Source of the DNA: Rhodobium gokarnense
Lineage (GTDB): Bacteria; Pseudomonadota; Alphaproteobacteria; Rhizobiales; Rhodobiaceae
DNA: 64,000 nucleotides
Direction of reading: 5' to 3'
NCBI RefSeq assembly: GCF_025961475.1
Contig: NZ_JAOQNS010000002.1
Coordinates: 1-64,000 of the forward strand
Part shown: piece after piece, positions 38,188-45,977 of the stretch
How the letters are laid out: the number at the start of each line of letters is the position of its first letter
Position numbering within the stretch: position 1 is the first letter of the stretch
Translations under genes and position numbers: made by a program
The notes under the pieces: generated by a model
What the model was told of the DNA's origin: nothing
The model's database searches: none
What the model saw: the letters and a program-made list of their open reading frames with translations, nothing else

Positions 38188-39390
38188 ATGGCCCGCATCA
38201 CCTATCGCGAGCTGTCGCGGCCGAAGGGCTTCTTCGTCGGACTGATGACGCTGCACGCCGTCGTCATCGCCGCCGGCCTTGCCGCCTTCTACTACATGGA
38301 ACACAACGGCCATATCGTCACCGGCATGACCAACCAGGTGGTCTGGGGAACGCCGCACGTCTTTGCCGTCTTCCTGGTGGTCGCGGCCTCCGGCGCCCTC
38401 AACGTGGCGTCCATTTCCTCGGTCTTTGCCCGGCTCACCTACAAGCCGTTCGCCCGGGTCTCCGGCCTTCTCGCCGTGGCGCTGCTGATCGGCGGCCTCG
38501 CCGTGCTGGTGCTCGATCTCGGCCGGCCGGAGCGGCTGACCGTCGCCATGACCACCTATAACTTCAAGTCGATCTTCGCCTGGAACATCTATCTCTATAC
38601 CGGCTTCATCGTCATCGTCGCCGCCTATCTGTGGACGATGATGGCGCGCACCGGCGGCCGCTACAACAAGGTCGCGGCCTATACCGCCTTTGCCTGGCGG
38701 CTGATCCTGACGACCGGCACCGGCTCCATCTTCGGCTTTCTCGTGGCGCGCGAGGCCTATGACACGGCGCTGCTCGCCCCGCTCTTCATCGCCGGCTCCT
38801 TCGCCTACGGGCTCGCCTTCACCGTGCTGGTGCTGATCACCATGTGCCGCTCGCTCGGCGAGGCGCTGATGTCGGAAGAGGCGGTGCAGAAATTCCGCAA
38901 TCTCCTGACCATCTTCGTGCTCGCCGTCGTCTATTTCACCGCGGTCCTGCACCTCACCAAGCTCTACGGCACAAGGAACCACGGCGTCGAAGCCTTCCTG
39001 CTGGTGAACGGCGGCATCTATCCGGTGCTCTTCTGGGGCGTGCAGATCGTGCTCGGCAGCGTCATCCCGCTGCTGATCCTCAACTTCACGGCCTTCGGGC
39101 GCACCCGCAACGGCCTGTCGCTCGCCTCCATCCTGGTGCTGATCGGCGGCCTTGCCCAGATGTACGTCATCATCATCGGCGGCCAGGCCTGGCCGCTGCA
39201 GCTGTTCCCGGGCATGGAGGTGTCGAGCAGCTTCGGCGACGGCGCGATTGCGGCCTACGCCCCGTCGCTGCCGGAAACCCTGCTCGGCTTTGCCGGCATC
39301 TCGATCGCCATGCTGATCACCGGGCTTGCCCTGATGGTGCTGCGCTTCCTGCCGGGCGAGGCGGTCGAGGCGGCCCGGGCCGCCAGCTAG
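38188..39390 (+). CDS. dsrP: DsrP, NrfD-like membrane subunit
   Basis: A 400-residue integral membrane protein of the NrfD/PsrC family with about ten helices, reacting with quinone. The start at 38188 (MARITYRELSRPKGFF) has a GGGGAGG ribosome binding site; longer open reading overlaps dsrO. The family motif DLGRPERL lies near residue 111. It completes dsrMKJOP. An 84-base gap then leads to accessory genes. Confidence 0.92.
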   Translation: MARITYRELSRPKGFFVGLMTLHAVVIAAGLAAFYYMEHNGHIVTGMTNQVVWGTPHVFAVFLVVAASGALNVASISSVFARLTYKPFARVSGLLAVALLIGGLAVLVLDLGRPERLTVAMTTYNFKSIFAWNIYLYTGFIVIVAAYLWTMMARTGGRYNKVAAYTAFAWRLILTTGTGSIFGFLVAREAYDTALLAPLFIAGSFAYGLAFTVLVLITMCRSLGEALMSEEAVQKFRNLLTIFVLAVVYFTAVLHLTKLYGTRNHGVEAFLLVNGGIYPVLFWGVQIVLGSVIPLLILNFTAFGRTRNGLSLASILVLIGGLAQMYVIIIGGQAWPLQLFPGMEVSSSFGDGAIAAYAPSLPETLLGFAGISIAMLITGLALMVLRFLPGEAVEAARAAS

Positions 39391-39474
39391 CGCCGGCCGG
39401 ATATCGCTAGATCGAAACATGCAAAGAATGCGATCATTATTGAGCTTTAACGCGACCATTTCGGAGCTTTCGTC

Positions 39475-40482
39475 ATGACCCCTGAGCCGCATCCCTTTGC
39501 GCGGTTCGTCGCCATTCTCGGCCGCGGCAAGACCCTGACCCGCTCGCTCACCGTCGACGAGGCGGAAGAGGCGATGTCGATGATCATCGAGGGCCGCGTC
39601 CTGCCCGAGCAGGTCGGCGCCTTCCTGATGCTCCTGCGCGTCAAGGAGGAAAGCCCGGAGGAGATCGCCGGCTTCGTCCGGGCCGTGCGCAGCCACGTCG
39701 CCATTCCAGCCGGCGCGCCGAAGGTCGACCTCGACTGGTCGTCCTATGCCGGCAAGCGCCGCCAGCTTCCCTGGTTCGTGCTCTCGGCCATGCTTCTGGC
39801 GCGGAACGGCATCAAGGTCTTCATGCACGGCACCGAAGGCCATACGGCCGGCCGGCTCTACACCCGCGAGACGCTCGAACAGCTCGGCCTTTCCATCGCC
39901 GGCAGCTTCGACGAGGCGGCCGCCCAGCTTGCCGCCACCAATTTTTCCTACATGCCGTTGGAAGTCATCTCGCCGAAGCTGAAGCACCTGATCGAGCTGA
40001 GGCCAGTCCTCGGCCTGCGCTCGCCGGTCCACACGCTTTCCCGGATGGTCAATCCGTTCAAGGCGCCGGCCACCATCCAGGGCATCTTCCACCCCGGCTA
40101 TATGGACATCCACCGCGGCGCGGCGAAGGTGCTCGGCGAGCCCAATATGGCCGTGTTCCGGGGCGAGGGCGGCGAGGTGGAGCGCCGGCCCAACAAGCCC
40201 TGCGAGGTCTGGACCGTCCATGACGGCGTTGCCGGCGAGGAGGTCTGGCCGCCGCTCTTGCCGGAGCCGCGCCAGGGCGCCGACGAGGATATGGATATTT
40301 CGCGGCTCACCGCCCTGTGGCGCGGCGAGTTCGCGGACGACTACGCCGAGGCGGCGGTCACCGGCACGGTGGCGCTGGCCCTGAAGGTGATGCGCCGCGC
40401 CGGCTCGCTCGAAGAGGCGCAAGGGGCGGCCGAGGCGATGTGGAAGGCGCGCGACACGGCCGGTTTTCCGGCCGTCGCCTGA
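39475..40482 (+). CDS. TrpD2-like glycosyl/phosphoribosyltransferase-fold protein
   Basis: A 335-residue protein with the anthranilate phosphoribosyltransferase (TrpD/TrpD2, YbiB) fold. The N-terminal helical part (residues 5-70) reads SLTVDEAEEAMSMIIEGRVLPEQ. The usual glycine-rich PRPP loop is altered, with MHGTEGHTAGRLYTRETLEQLG near 118 in its place, and SPVHTLSRMVNPF near 183 is conserved. The missing canonical loop argues against tryptophan synthesis. From memory, relatives sit near sirohaem enzymes such as assimilatory nitrite reductase, which would fit this dsr location. The actual function is unknown. Confidence 0.75.
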   Translation: MTPEPHPFARFVAILGRGKTLTRSLTVDEAEEAMSMIIEGRVLPEQVGAFLMLLRVKEESPEEIAGFVRAVRSHVAIPAGAPKVDLDWSSYAGKRRQLPWFVLSAMLLARNGIKVFMHGTEGHTAGRLYTRETLEQLGLSIAGSFDEAAAQLAATNFSYMPLEVISPKLKHLIELRPVLGLRSPVHTLSRMVNPFKAPATIQGIFHPGYMDIHRGAAKVLGEPNMAVFRGEGGEVERRPNKPCEVWTVHDGVAGEEVWPPLLPEPRQGADEDMDISRLTALWRGEFADDYAEAAVTGTVALALKVMRRAGSLEEAQGAAEAMWKARDTAGFPAVA

Positions 40483-40583
40483 AAAAGGCGTGCCGCTTCC
40501 GTCTTGCATTCAGATGTGGTGATATGACCGCATAGCCAACAACGCGCCGCGATATCAAAAGACGGCGCAACGGGGGAGGAAAT

Positions 40584-41171
40584 ATGCGGTTACTGTGGAA
40601 CTTGTTCGCCCTGATTGGGCTCGTCGCCGTCGCCGGCGTCGTCTATCTCGCCGTCACGATCGGGCCGAGCCTGTCGGCGCTCTCGTCGTTCGACGACAAG
40701 GCGGCCGAGACCTATACGCGGATGGCGACGCAACTGCTCGCCACCGGCAGCCCGGCCGAGGCCACGGTCTGGAAGGCCAGGGTCAAGGACGGTCTCAGCT
40801 TCGAGGAAGTCGACGAGTCCATCAAGTCGGTGGCGATCGAGCGCAACATCAAGGGCGTCGGCGAGCTGCCGCTGTCCGACCAGGTCGAGGCGATGACCGG
40901 CGAGCCCGGCCAGAAGATCAAGATCTACATGTACTGCAACCCGCTGACGGCGGCCAAGATGATCGAGTTCGACATCGCCTATGCCGCCTATCTGCCGTGC
41001 CGGGTCTCGCTGGTGGAGGACAAGACCGGCGCCCTTTGGATCTACACCCTCGACATGGACATGATGATCCATGGCGGCAAGCCGCTGCCGGAGGAGTTGA
41101 AGAAGGAGGCGCTTGAGGTCAAGGACATCATGAAGGCGGTGCTGAAGCGCGGCGCGGAAGGCGATTTTTGA
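40584..41171 (+). CDS. DUF302-domain membrane-anchored protein
   Basis: A 195-residue protein with an N-terminal membrane segment (residues 4-28) and a DUF302-like C-terminal domain. The diagnostic part is YMYCNPLTAAKMIEFDIAYAAYLPCRVSL near residues 113-141, with two Cys, followed by a strand-rich end. A periplasmic location is expected. DUF302 proteins occur near several sulfur-oxidation gene sets but have no proven role. It lies between the TrpD2-like gene and dsrN on the same strand, so it is probably co-transcribed with dsr. Confidence 0.75.
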   Translation: MRLLWNLFALIGLVAVAGVVYLAVTIGPSLSALSSFDDKAAETYTRMATQLLATGSPAEATVWKARVKDGLSFEEVDESIKSVAIERNIKGVGELPLSDQVEAMTGEPGQKIKIYMYCNPLTAAKMIEFDIAYAAYLPCRVSLVEDKTGALWIYTLDMDMMIHGGKPLPEELKKEALEVKDIMKAVLKRGAEGDF

Positions 41172-41227
41172 TGAGCTCGCGATCGGCGGGCTGACGCCGG
41201 CAGGACAGGTGTTCCGGGAAGGGTAAC

Positions 41228-42634
41228 GTGGCCCATATCTATCTCTCCGCAGCCCACATGTCGTCCGGCAAGACGGTGGTCTCCGTCGGGCTTTCTGCGG
41301 CCCTCGGGCGCCGCGGCAGGACGGTGCAGCCGTTCAAGAAGGGGCCCGACTACATCGACCCGATGTGGCTCTCCCGCGCCGCCGGCCGGCCCTGCTACAA
41401 TCTCGACTTCAACACCATGGATGCGGACGAGATCCGCGGCCTCTTCGCGGCCGGGATGGACGGCGCCGACATCGGCCTCATCGAGGGCAACAAGGGGCTC
41501 TATGACGGCCTCGACGTCACGGGTGGCGACTGCAACGCGGCGCTTGCCAAGCTGACGGAAAGCCCCGTCGTCCTCGTCCTCAACGTGGAAGGCATCACGC
41601 GCGGCGCCGCGCCGCTCGTCCTCGGCTACCAGCAGTTCGACCCGGACGTGCGGATCGCCGGCGTCATCCTCAACAGCGTCGTCTCCGCCCGCCAGGAGGA
41701 AAAGGTCCGCGCGGTGCTGGAACACTACACCGACGTGCCGGTGATCGGCGCCATCGGCCGCGACCCCTCGCTCGGCGTTCCGGAACGCCATCTCGGCCTG
41801 ACGACGCCCGGTGACACCGACCACCGCGACCGCCAGGTCGCGCGCCTTGCCGACGCAATTGCCGCCGGCGTCGACCTCGACACGCTCATCGCGATCGCCG
41901 AGACCGCGCCGGCGCTCGAGCCCCTTGCATCGGTTCCGGCAATGCCGCGGCCGGACCTGACGGTGGCGATCGCCCGCGACGCCGCCTTCGGCTTTTATTA
42001 CCAGGACGACCTGGAAGCCTTCGCCGCGGCCGGCGCAAAACCCGTCTTCTTCGACACCATGCACGACACCGCCCTGCCGCAATGCGATGGCCTCTTCATC
42101 GGCGGCGGCTTTCCCGAAACCCATATGGCCGAGCTGGAAGACAACCATCGCCTGCGCTGCCGCATCGCCCGCGCCATCGCGAACGGTCTTCCGACCTACG
42201 CCGAATGCGGCGGCCTCATGTATCTCTGCCGCACGCTCACCTGGCACGGCGCACGGCACACCATGGTCGGTGCCGTTGCCGCCGATGCGGTGATGCACGA
42301 GCGCCCGCAGGGACGCGGCCTCGTCTGCCTGGAGCCGACCGGCGCCGCCCCCTGGCCGCTGGCCGAAGACGGCATGCCGATCCACGCCCACGAGTTCCAC
42401 TATGCCGGCCTCGAAAACGTCGCAAGGGACACCGTCTTTGCCTGCCGCGTCGCCCGCGGCCACGGCATCGACGGGACCAACGACGGCATCGTCCGCGGCA
42501 ATCTCGTTGCTGGCTTCAGCCATCTGCGCTCGACCGCCGCCAACCGCTGGGTCGAGCGCTTCGTCGCCTTCATGCGCGCCCAAAAGGCACAGCGAGAGGC
42601 CGCTGCCCCGGTCGCCGAGGAGATCGTCTCGTGA
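41228..42634 (+). CDS. dsrN: DsrN, sirohaem amidase (cobyrinate a,c-diamide synthase family)
   Basis: A 468-residue CbiA/CobB-family glutamine-dependent amidotransferase. The N-terminal nucleotide-binding motif is SSGKTVVSVGLSAALGRRG near residues 13-31, and KKGPDYIDPMW follows near 37. The glutaminase domain carries the nucleophile Cys in YAECGGLMYL near 325. In the dsr context this is DsrN, which makes sirohaem amide, the cofactor form of DsrAB. It starts at GTG. Its stop overlaps the next start by four bases (GTGA). A cobalamin-pathway cbiA is the alternative, but no cobalamin genes are adjacent. Confidence 0.88.
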   Translation: MAHIYLSAAHMSSGKTVVSVGLSAALGRRGRTVQPFKKGPDYIDPMWLSRAAGRPCYNLDFNTMDADEIRGLFAAGMDGADIGLIEGNKGLYDGLDVTGGDCNAALAKLTESPVVLVLNVEGITRGAAPLVLGYQQFDPDVRIAGVILNSVVSARQEEKVRAVLEHYTDVPVIGAIGRDPSLGVPERHLGLTTPGDTDHRDRQVARLADAIAAGVDLDTLIAIAETAPALEPLASVPAMPRPDLTVAIARDAAFGFYYQDDLEAFAAAGAKPVFFDTMHDTALPQCDGLFIGGGFPETHMAELEDNHRLRCRIARAIANGLPTYAECGGLMYLCRTLTWHGARHTMVGAVAADAVMHERPQGRGLVCLEPTGAAPWPLAEDGMPIHAHEFHYAGLENVARDTVFACRVARGHGIDGTNDGIVRGNLVAGFSHLRSTAANRWVERFVAFMRAQKAQREAAAPVAEEIVS

Positions 42635-43557
42635 TCGGCTCCACGGCATTGCCCTTCGACCTCGGCAACGACGCCGCGTATCAGGCCTGGCGCGCCGAAA
42701 AGCTCGCCAACTTCCCGAAGAGCGCCGCCGAGCTCATCGTCGAGGTCGGCAATATCGGCGCGGTGACGGCGGCCGAGCGCGCCGCCATCGTCGATCTCAA
42801 CGCCCGCGCCAATATGGCGATCTACCGTTGCCGGAGCCATTGCGACGACCCGGCGACCGTGCGCCAGCGCCTTCGCGCCTTTGCCGAGATCTTCGGCCTG
42901 CGGCACCTGGAGGCCCACCGTTCGATGGACGAGGAGGGCCTGGTGGCCCTGGAAGTGGTGCGGGAAGGGCAGGGCGGACGTCATGGCTTCATCCCCTATA
43001 CGGACAAGCCGATCCGCTGGCACACCGACGGCTACTACAATCCGCCCGAGGCGCCGATCCGCGCCATGCTCCTCCATTGCGTGCGCCCGGCGGCGGAGGG
43101 CGGCGAGAACGGCCTCTTCGATCCGGAGATCGCCTATATCCGCCTGCGCGACCGCGACCCGGCGCTCATCAAAGCCCTGATGCACGAAGACGCCATGGCG
43201 ATCCCGGAACATGTGGAGCCGGACGGCAGCACGCGTCCGCGCGCGACCGGCCCGGTCTTTTCCCTCGACCCGGCGACGGGCGCGCTGCTGATGCGCTTCA
43301 CCGAGCGCAAGCGCAACATCGTGTGGCGCGAGAACGCGGAGACGACAGAGGCCGTCGCCGCGCTCCGCGACATTCTGCAAAGCGACGACCCGCTGCTTTT
43401 CCGCTATCGGCTCGGGGCGGGCGAAGGCGTCATCTGCAACAACGTCCTCCACGACCGGACCGGTTTCGTCGACGATCACCGGCCGGGCCGGACGAGACTT
43501 TACTTCCGCGCACGCTATATCGACCGTATCGGAGTACGGTCGGCCGCGGCCGCATAA
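42631..43557 (+). CDS. TauD/TfdA-like (2-oxoglutarate/Fe) dioxygenase-family protein in the dsr operon
   Basis: A 308-residue protein starting at a GTG that overlaps the dsrN stop (GTGA), so it is translationally coupled. The metal site appears intact: HTD in IRWHTDGYYNPP near residue 127, and the distal His in NNVLHDRTGF near 272, with Arg residues in TRLYFRARY near 290 suited to binding 2-oxoglutarate. The N-terminus resembles gamma-butyrobetaine hydroxylase-like members. The substrate is unknown. An oxygen-dependent enzyme in a sirohaem/Dsr operon is unexpected. It could act on an organosulfur compound or on the cofactor; both are guesses. Confidence 0.75.
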   Translation: MIGSTALPFDLGNDAAYQAWRAEKLANFPKSAAELIVEVGNIGAVTAAERAAIVDLNARANMAIYRCRSHCDDPATVRQRLRAFAEIFGLRHLEAHRSMDEEGLVALEVVREGQGGRHGFIPYTDKPIRWHTDGYYNPPEAPIRAMLLHCVRPAAEGGENGLFDPEIAYIRLRDRDPALIKALMHEDAMAIPEHVEPDGSTRPRATGPVFSLDPATGALLMRFTERKRNIVWRENAETTEAVAALRDILQSDDPLLFRYRLGAGEGVICNNVLHDRTGFVDDHRPGRTRLYFRARYIDRIGVRSAAAA

Positions 43558-43570
43558 GGGCTTCGACAAA

Positions 43571-43765
43571 ATGGCAAATCTCAGCGACCTGATCATCCAG
43601 CATCCGGAAGTGACGACGTTCGAGGACCTGAAGAAACTCGTCGTCGAGGCGGCGAAAAGCGGCGAGCGGTTCTTGCATTTCGACGTCAAACCGGACTATC
43701 GCGATACGCCCCGAAACTGGGAAATCAAGCTGGAGACCGCCTTTTATTGGGGCGACAGGGTCTAG
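43571..43765 (+). CDS. Small conserved-looking protein of unknown function (64 aa)
   Basis: A 64-residue acidic-basic mixed protein starting MANLSDLIIQHPEVTTFEDL, 13 bases past the dioxygenase gene, without Cys, membrane segment or metal motif. The end reads ETAFYWGDRV. I do not recognise it. Tight spacing, plausible composition and position between dioxygenase and cysG argue it is real and expressed with them. A partner or regulator of sirohaem assembly is one possibility without direct evidence. Confidence 0.65.
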   Translation: MANLSDLIIQHPEVTTFEDLKKLVVEAAKSGERFLHFDVKPDYRDTPRNWEIKLETAFYWGDRV

Positions 43766-43790
43766 CACACAGTCCAGGACAGACAGCGTT

Positions 43791-44006
43791 TTGAGTAGCG
43801 AAGACATTACCCAACTGGAAAAGATCGCCGCGCCCTACGGGCGCGAAGTCACCCTGAAGGAAGTCACCTTCGACAGCGGCATGACCTTGCTTCGCGTCAC
43901 CATCCGCGAGGGCAAGCGCATCACCTCCGTCGACATCGACGCGGAAACGGCGTCGCGCTGGGCGGGGGCCATGCAGGGCTGGGCGGACAGGGCCGAAGGG
44001 GCCTGA
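43791..44006 (+). CDS. Small protein of unknown function (71 aa)
   Basis: A 71-residue protein read from a TTG start (MSSEDITQLEKIAAPYGREV); no ATG is available upstream in frame. The pattern LKEVTFDSGMTLLRVTIREGKRITSVDIDAETA suggests paired beta strands followed by a helix with WAGAMQGWAD. No Cys or membrane segment is seen. It lies 25 bases after the 64-residue gene and 18 bases before cysG. I do not recognise the family. The operon position suggests a role tied to sirohaem or Dsr function. Confidence 0.6.
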   Translation: MSSEDITQLEKIAAPYGREVTLKEVTFDSGMTLLRVTIREGKRITSVDIDAETASRWAGAMQGWADRAEGA

Positions 44007-44024
44007 GGACAAGGAAGGCGCGGG

Positions 44025-45524
44025 ATGCCGCGCCGCATGAGGAGCTTCGACGGATCGATGGAGCAATTGCCGATCTTCCTCGATATTCGCGACAAGCGCG
44101 TCATTGTCGTCGGTGGCGGCACGGCCGCGGCGCGAAAGGCCGACCATGCGCTGCGCGCCGGCGCGCGCGTCACGGTGCTGGCTGACAGCGTCAATGACGA
44201 CTTCAAGGAGTGGGCCGACCACCCGAACCTGACCGTGCTCGCCGAGACGCCCCGCAGCGAACACTTCGCGGGCGCCATCCTCGCCTATGGCGCGGCGGAG
44301 GACCGGGAGATCGATCTCGCCGTCCACAAGCTCGCCAGGGAAGCGGGAACCCTCGTCAACATCGTCGACAGCCCGGACTATTGCGACTTCGTCACCCCGG
44401 CGGTCGTCGACCGCGATCCGCTGTTGATCGCCATTTCCTCCTCCGGCACCTCGCCGATCCTTGCCCGCATCATCAAGGCGCGGCTGGAGACCATGCTGCC
44501 GTCCGCCTATGGAAGGCTCGCCCGTTTCGTCGGCGAATTGCGCGGCCGGGTCATGGAGGCGATCACCGACGGCCCCGCCCGCCGCCGCTTCTGGGAGCGC
44601 ATCATCGACGGCCCCGTCGCCGACCTGGTGCTTTCCGGCTCGACCGAAAAGGCCGAGGCGACGCTGAACAGCGAGCTTGAGGCCGCGCGCCGGGAGGCGG
44701 CGCGCCCGACCGTCGGCGAGGTCTATCTCGTCGGCGCCGGCCCCGGCGATCCGGATCTCCTGACCTTCCGGGCGCTCCGCCTCATCCAGCGCGCCGACGT
44801 CGTGCTCTACGATCGCCTCATCAGCGACTGCCTGCTCAATCTGGTGCGCCGCGACGCGGAGCGCATCTATGTGGGCAAGATGAACCGCGACCACACCATG
44901 CCCCAGGAGGACATCTCCGAGCTGATGGTGCGGCTGGCGCAAGAGGGCAAGCGGGTGCTGCGGCTGAAGGGCGGCGATCCCTTCATCTTCGGGCGCGGCG
45001 GCGAGGAGATCGAGCGCCTGGCGCTGTCGGAGATCCCGTTCCAGGTGGTGCCCGGCATTACCGCGGCGACCGGCGCCTCGGCCTATGCCGGCATTCCGCT
45101 GACCCACCGCGACCATGCCCAGGCCTGCGTCTTCGTCACCGGCCACGGCAAGAACGGCCGCCTCGACCTCGACTGGAAGACGCTGCTGCAGCCGGCCCAG
45201 ACCGTCGTCGTCTATATGGGCCTGTCGATGCTGCCGGAACTGACCCGCGAGTTCCTCGCCCGCGGCGCCGATCCGGACCTGCCGGTGGCCGTGGTGGAAA
45301 ACGCCACCCGCCGCAGCCAGCGCGTCGTCACCGGCACCGTCACCGACATCGCCGACAAGGTCGCCGAGGCCGGCATCGAGGCGCCGGCCCTGACCATCCT
45401 CGGCACCGTCGTGACCTTGCGCGCCCGGCTCAACTGGTACCATCCGTCCTCGGCCGCCTCCGACGAGGGCGACTGCCTGCACGCCATGCCCTTCGATCCG
45501 GTGGAAACCAGCGAATTCGCCTGA
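44025..45524 (+). CDS. cysG: Sirohaem synthase CysG (trifunctional)
   Basis: A 499-residue fusion making sirohaem from uroporphyrinogen III. The N-terminal dehydrogenase/ferrochelatase part has the NAD motif VVGGGTAAARKAD near residues 28-40 and EAGTLVNIVDSPDYCDF near 107. The C-terminal methyltransferase part begins VYLVGAGPGDPDLLTFRAL near 234 and has LRLKGGDPFIFGRGGEE near 313. The start at 44025 has AAGGAAGG upstream; an internal ATG at M12 is possible. It supplies sirohaem for DsrAB, with DsrN amidating it afterwards. Confidence 0.93.
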   Translation: MPRRMRSFDGSMEQLPIFLDIRDKRVIVVGGGTAAARKADHALRAGARVTVLADSVNDDFKEWADHPNLTVLAETPRSEHFAGAILAYGAAEDREIDLAVHKLAREAGTLVNIVDSPDYCDFVTPAVVDRDPLLIAISSSGTSPILARIIKARLETMLPSAYGRLARFVGELRGRVMEAITDGPARRRFWERIIDGPVADLVLSGSTEKAEATLNSELEAARREAARPTVGEVYLVGAGPGDPDLLTFRALRLIQRADVVLYDRLISDCLLNLVRRDAERIYVGKMNRDHTMPQEDISELMVRLAQEGKRVLRLKGGDPFIFGRGGEEIERLALSEIPFQVVPGITAATGASAYAGIPLTHRDHAQACVFVTGHGKNGRLDLDWKTLLQPAQTVVVYMGLSMLPELTREFLARGADPDLPVAVVENATRRSQRVVTGTVTDIADKVAEAGIEAPALTILGTVVTLRARLNWYHPSSAASDEGDCLHAMPFDPVETSEFA

Positions 45525-45558
45525 GCGGGCGCGCCGCCTCGCGATTGCGGAGGCTCCC

Positions 45559-45900
45559 ATGGGCGAGGCGACCCGGCTCGTTCTGATCTATGCCGTCTGC
45601 GGCCTGCCGGTGCTTCTGGTGCCCGGCTGGCGCACGCTCGGGGCGCTCGCCGCGGCCTGGGCCGTCGTCGCTGTCTGGGTGGTGACCTGCTGGGAGCCGC
45701 CGGATGGGCTCGGCTTTTCCGAAAAGCTGTTCGTCGCGCTTCTGGTCGTCGCCGGCTTCGTCGGCGTTGCGGCCGGCATCGGGGCGAGGGCGCTGATCCT
45801 TTTCGTCCACGGCAAGGGCGGCGACAGGGCGCCGGCGTATCTCGGCGCCGGACTGGTCTACGCGATCCCGCCGCTCGCCTTCTTTCTGCTGTCGAAATAG
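45559..45900 (+). CDS. Small integral membrane protein of unknown function
   Basis: A 113-residue protein with three or four hydrophobic segments (about 7-25, 28-44, 57-87, 95-111) and a short positively charged loop (HGKGGDRAP). A GCGGAGG ribosome binding site lies 6 bases before the ATG, 34 bases after cysG. I do not recognise a family. It is the last plus-strand gene of the dsr block; a terminator hairpin follows, although its T run faces the other strand. Confidence 0.6.
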   Translation: MGEATRLVLIYAVCGLPVLLVPGWRTLGALAAAWAVVAVWVVTCWEPPDGLGFSEKLFVALLVVAGFVGVAAGIGARALILFVHGKGGDRAPAYLGAGLVYAIPPLAFFLLSK

Positions 45901-45920
45901 CCGGCCGGCAGGAGCGCAAG

Positions 45921-45952
45921 AAAAACGCCGCGATCCCGTGGGATCGCGGCGT
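45921..45952 (-). terminator. Terminator for the FadL-type gene
   Basis: A perfect stem, ACGCCGCGATCCC (45925-45937) with GGGATCGCGGCGT (45940-45952), is followed on the minus strand by TTTTTC. It may also block read-through from the plus strand. Confidence 0.85.
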
Positions 45953-45977
45953 CCGGCATGTACGAAGTGAGCGGCCT

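Noticed and set aside
41172-41227. Cobalamin riboswitch before dsrN (cbiA family)
   Set aside because: The gap is only 56 bases, too short for a cobalamin riboswitch, and no B12 box was seen.
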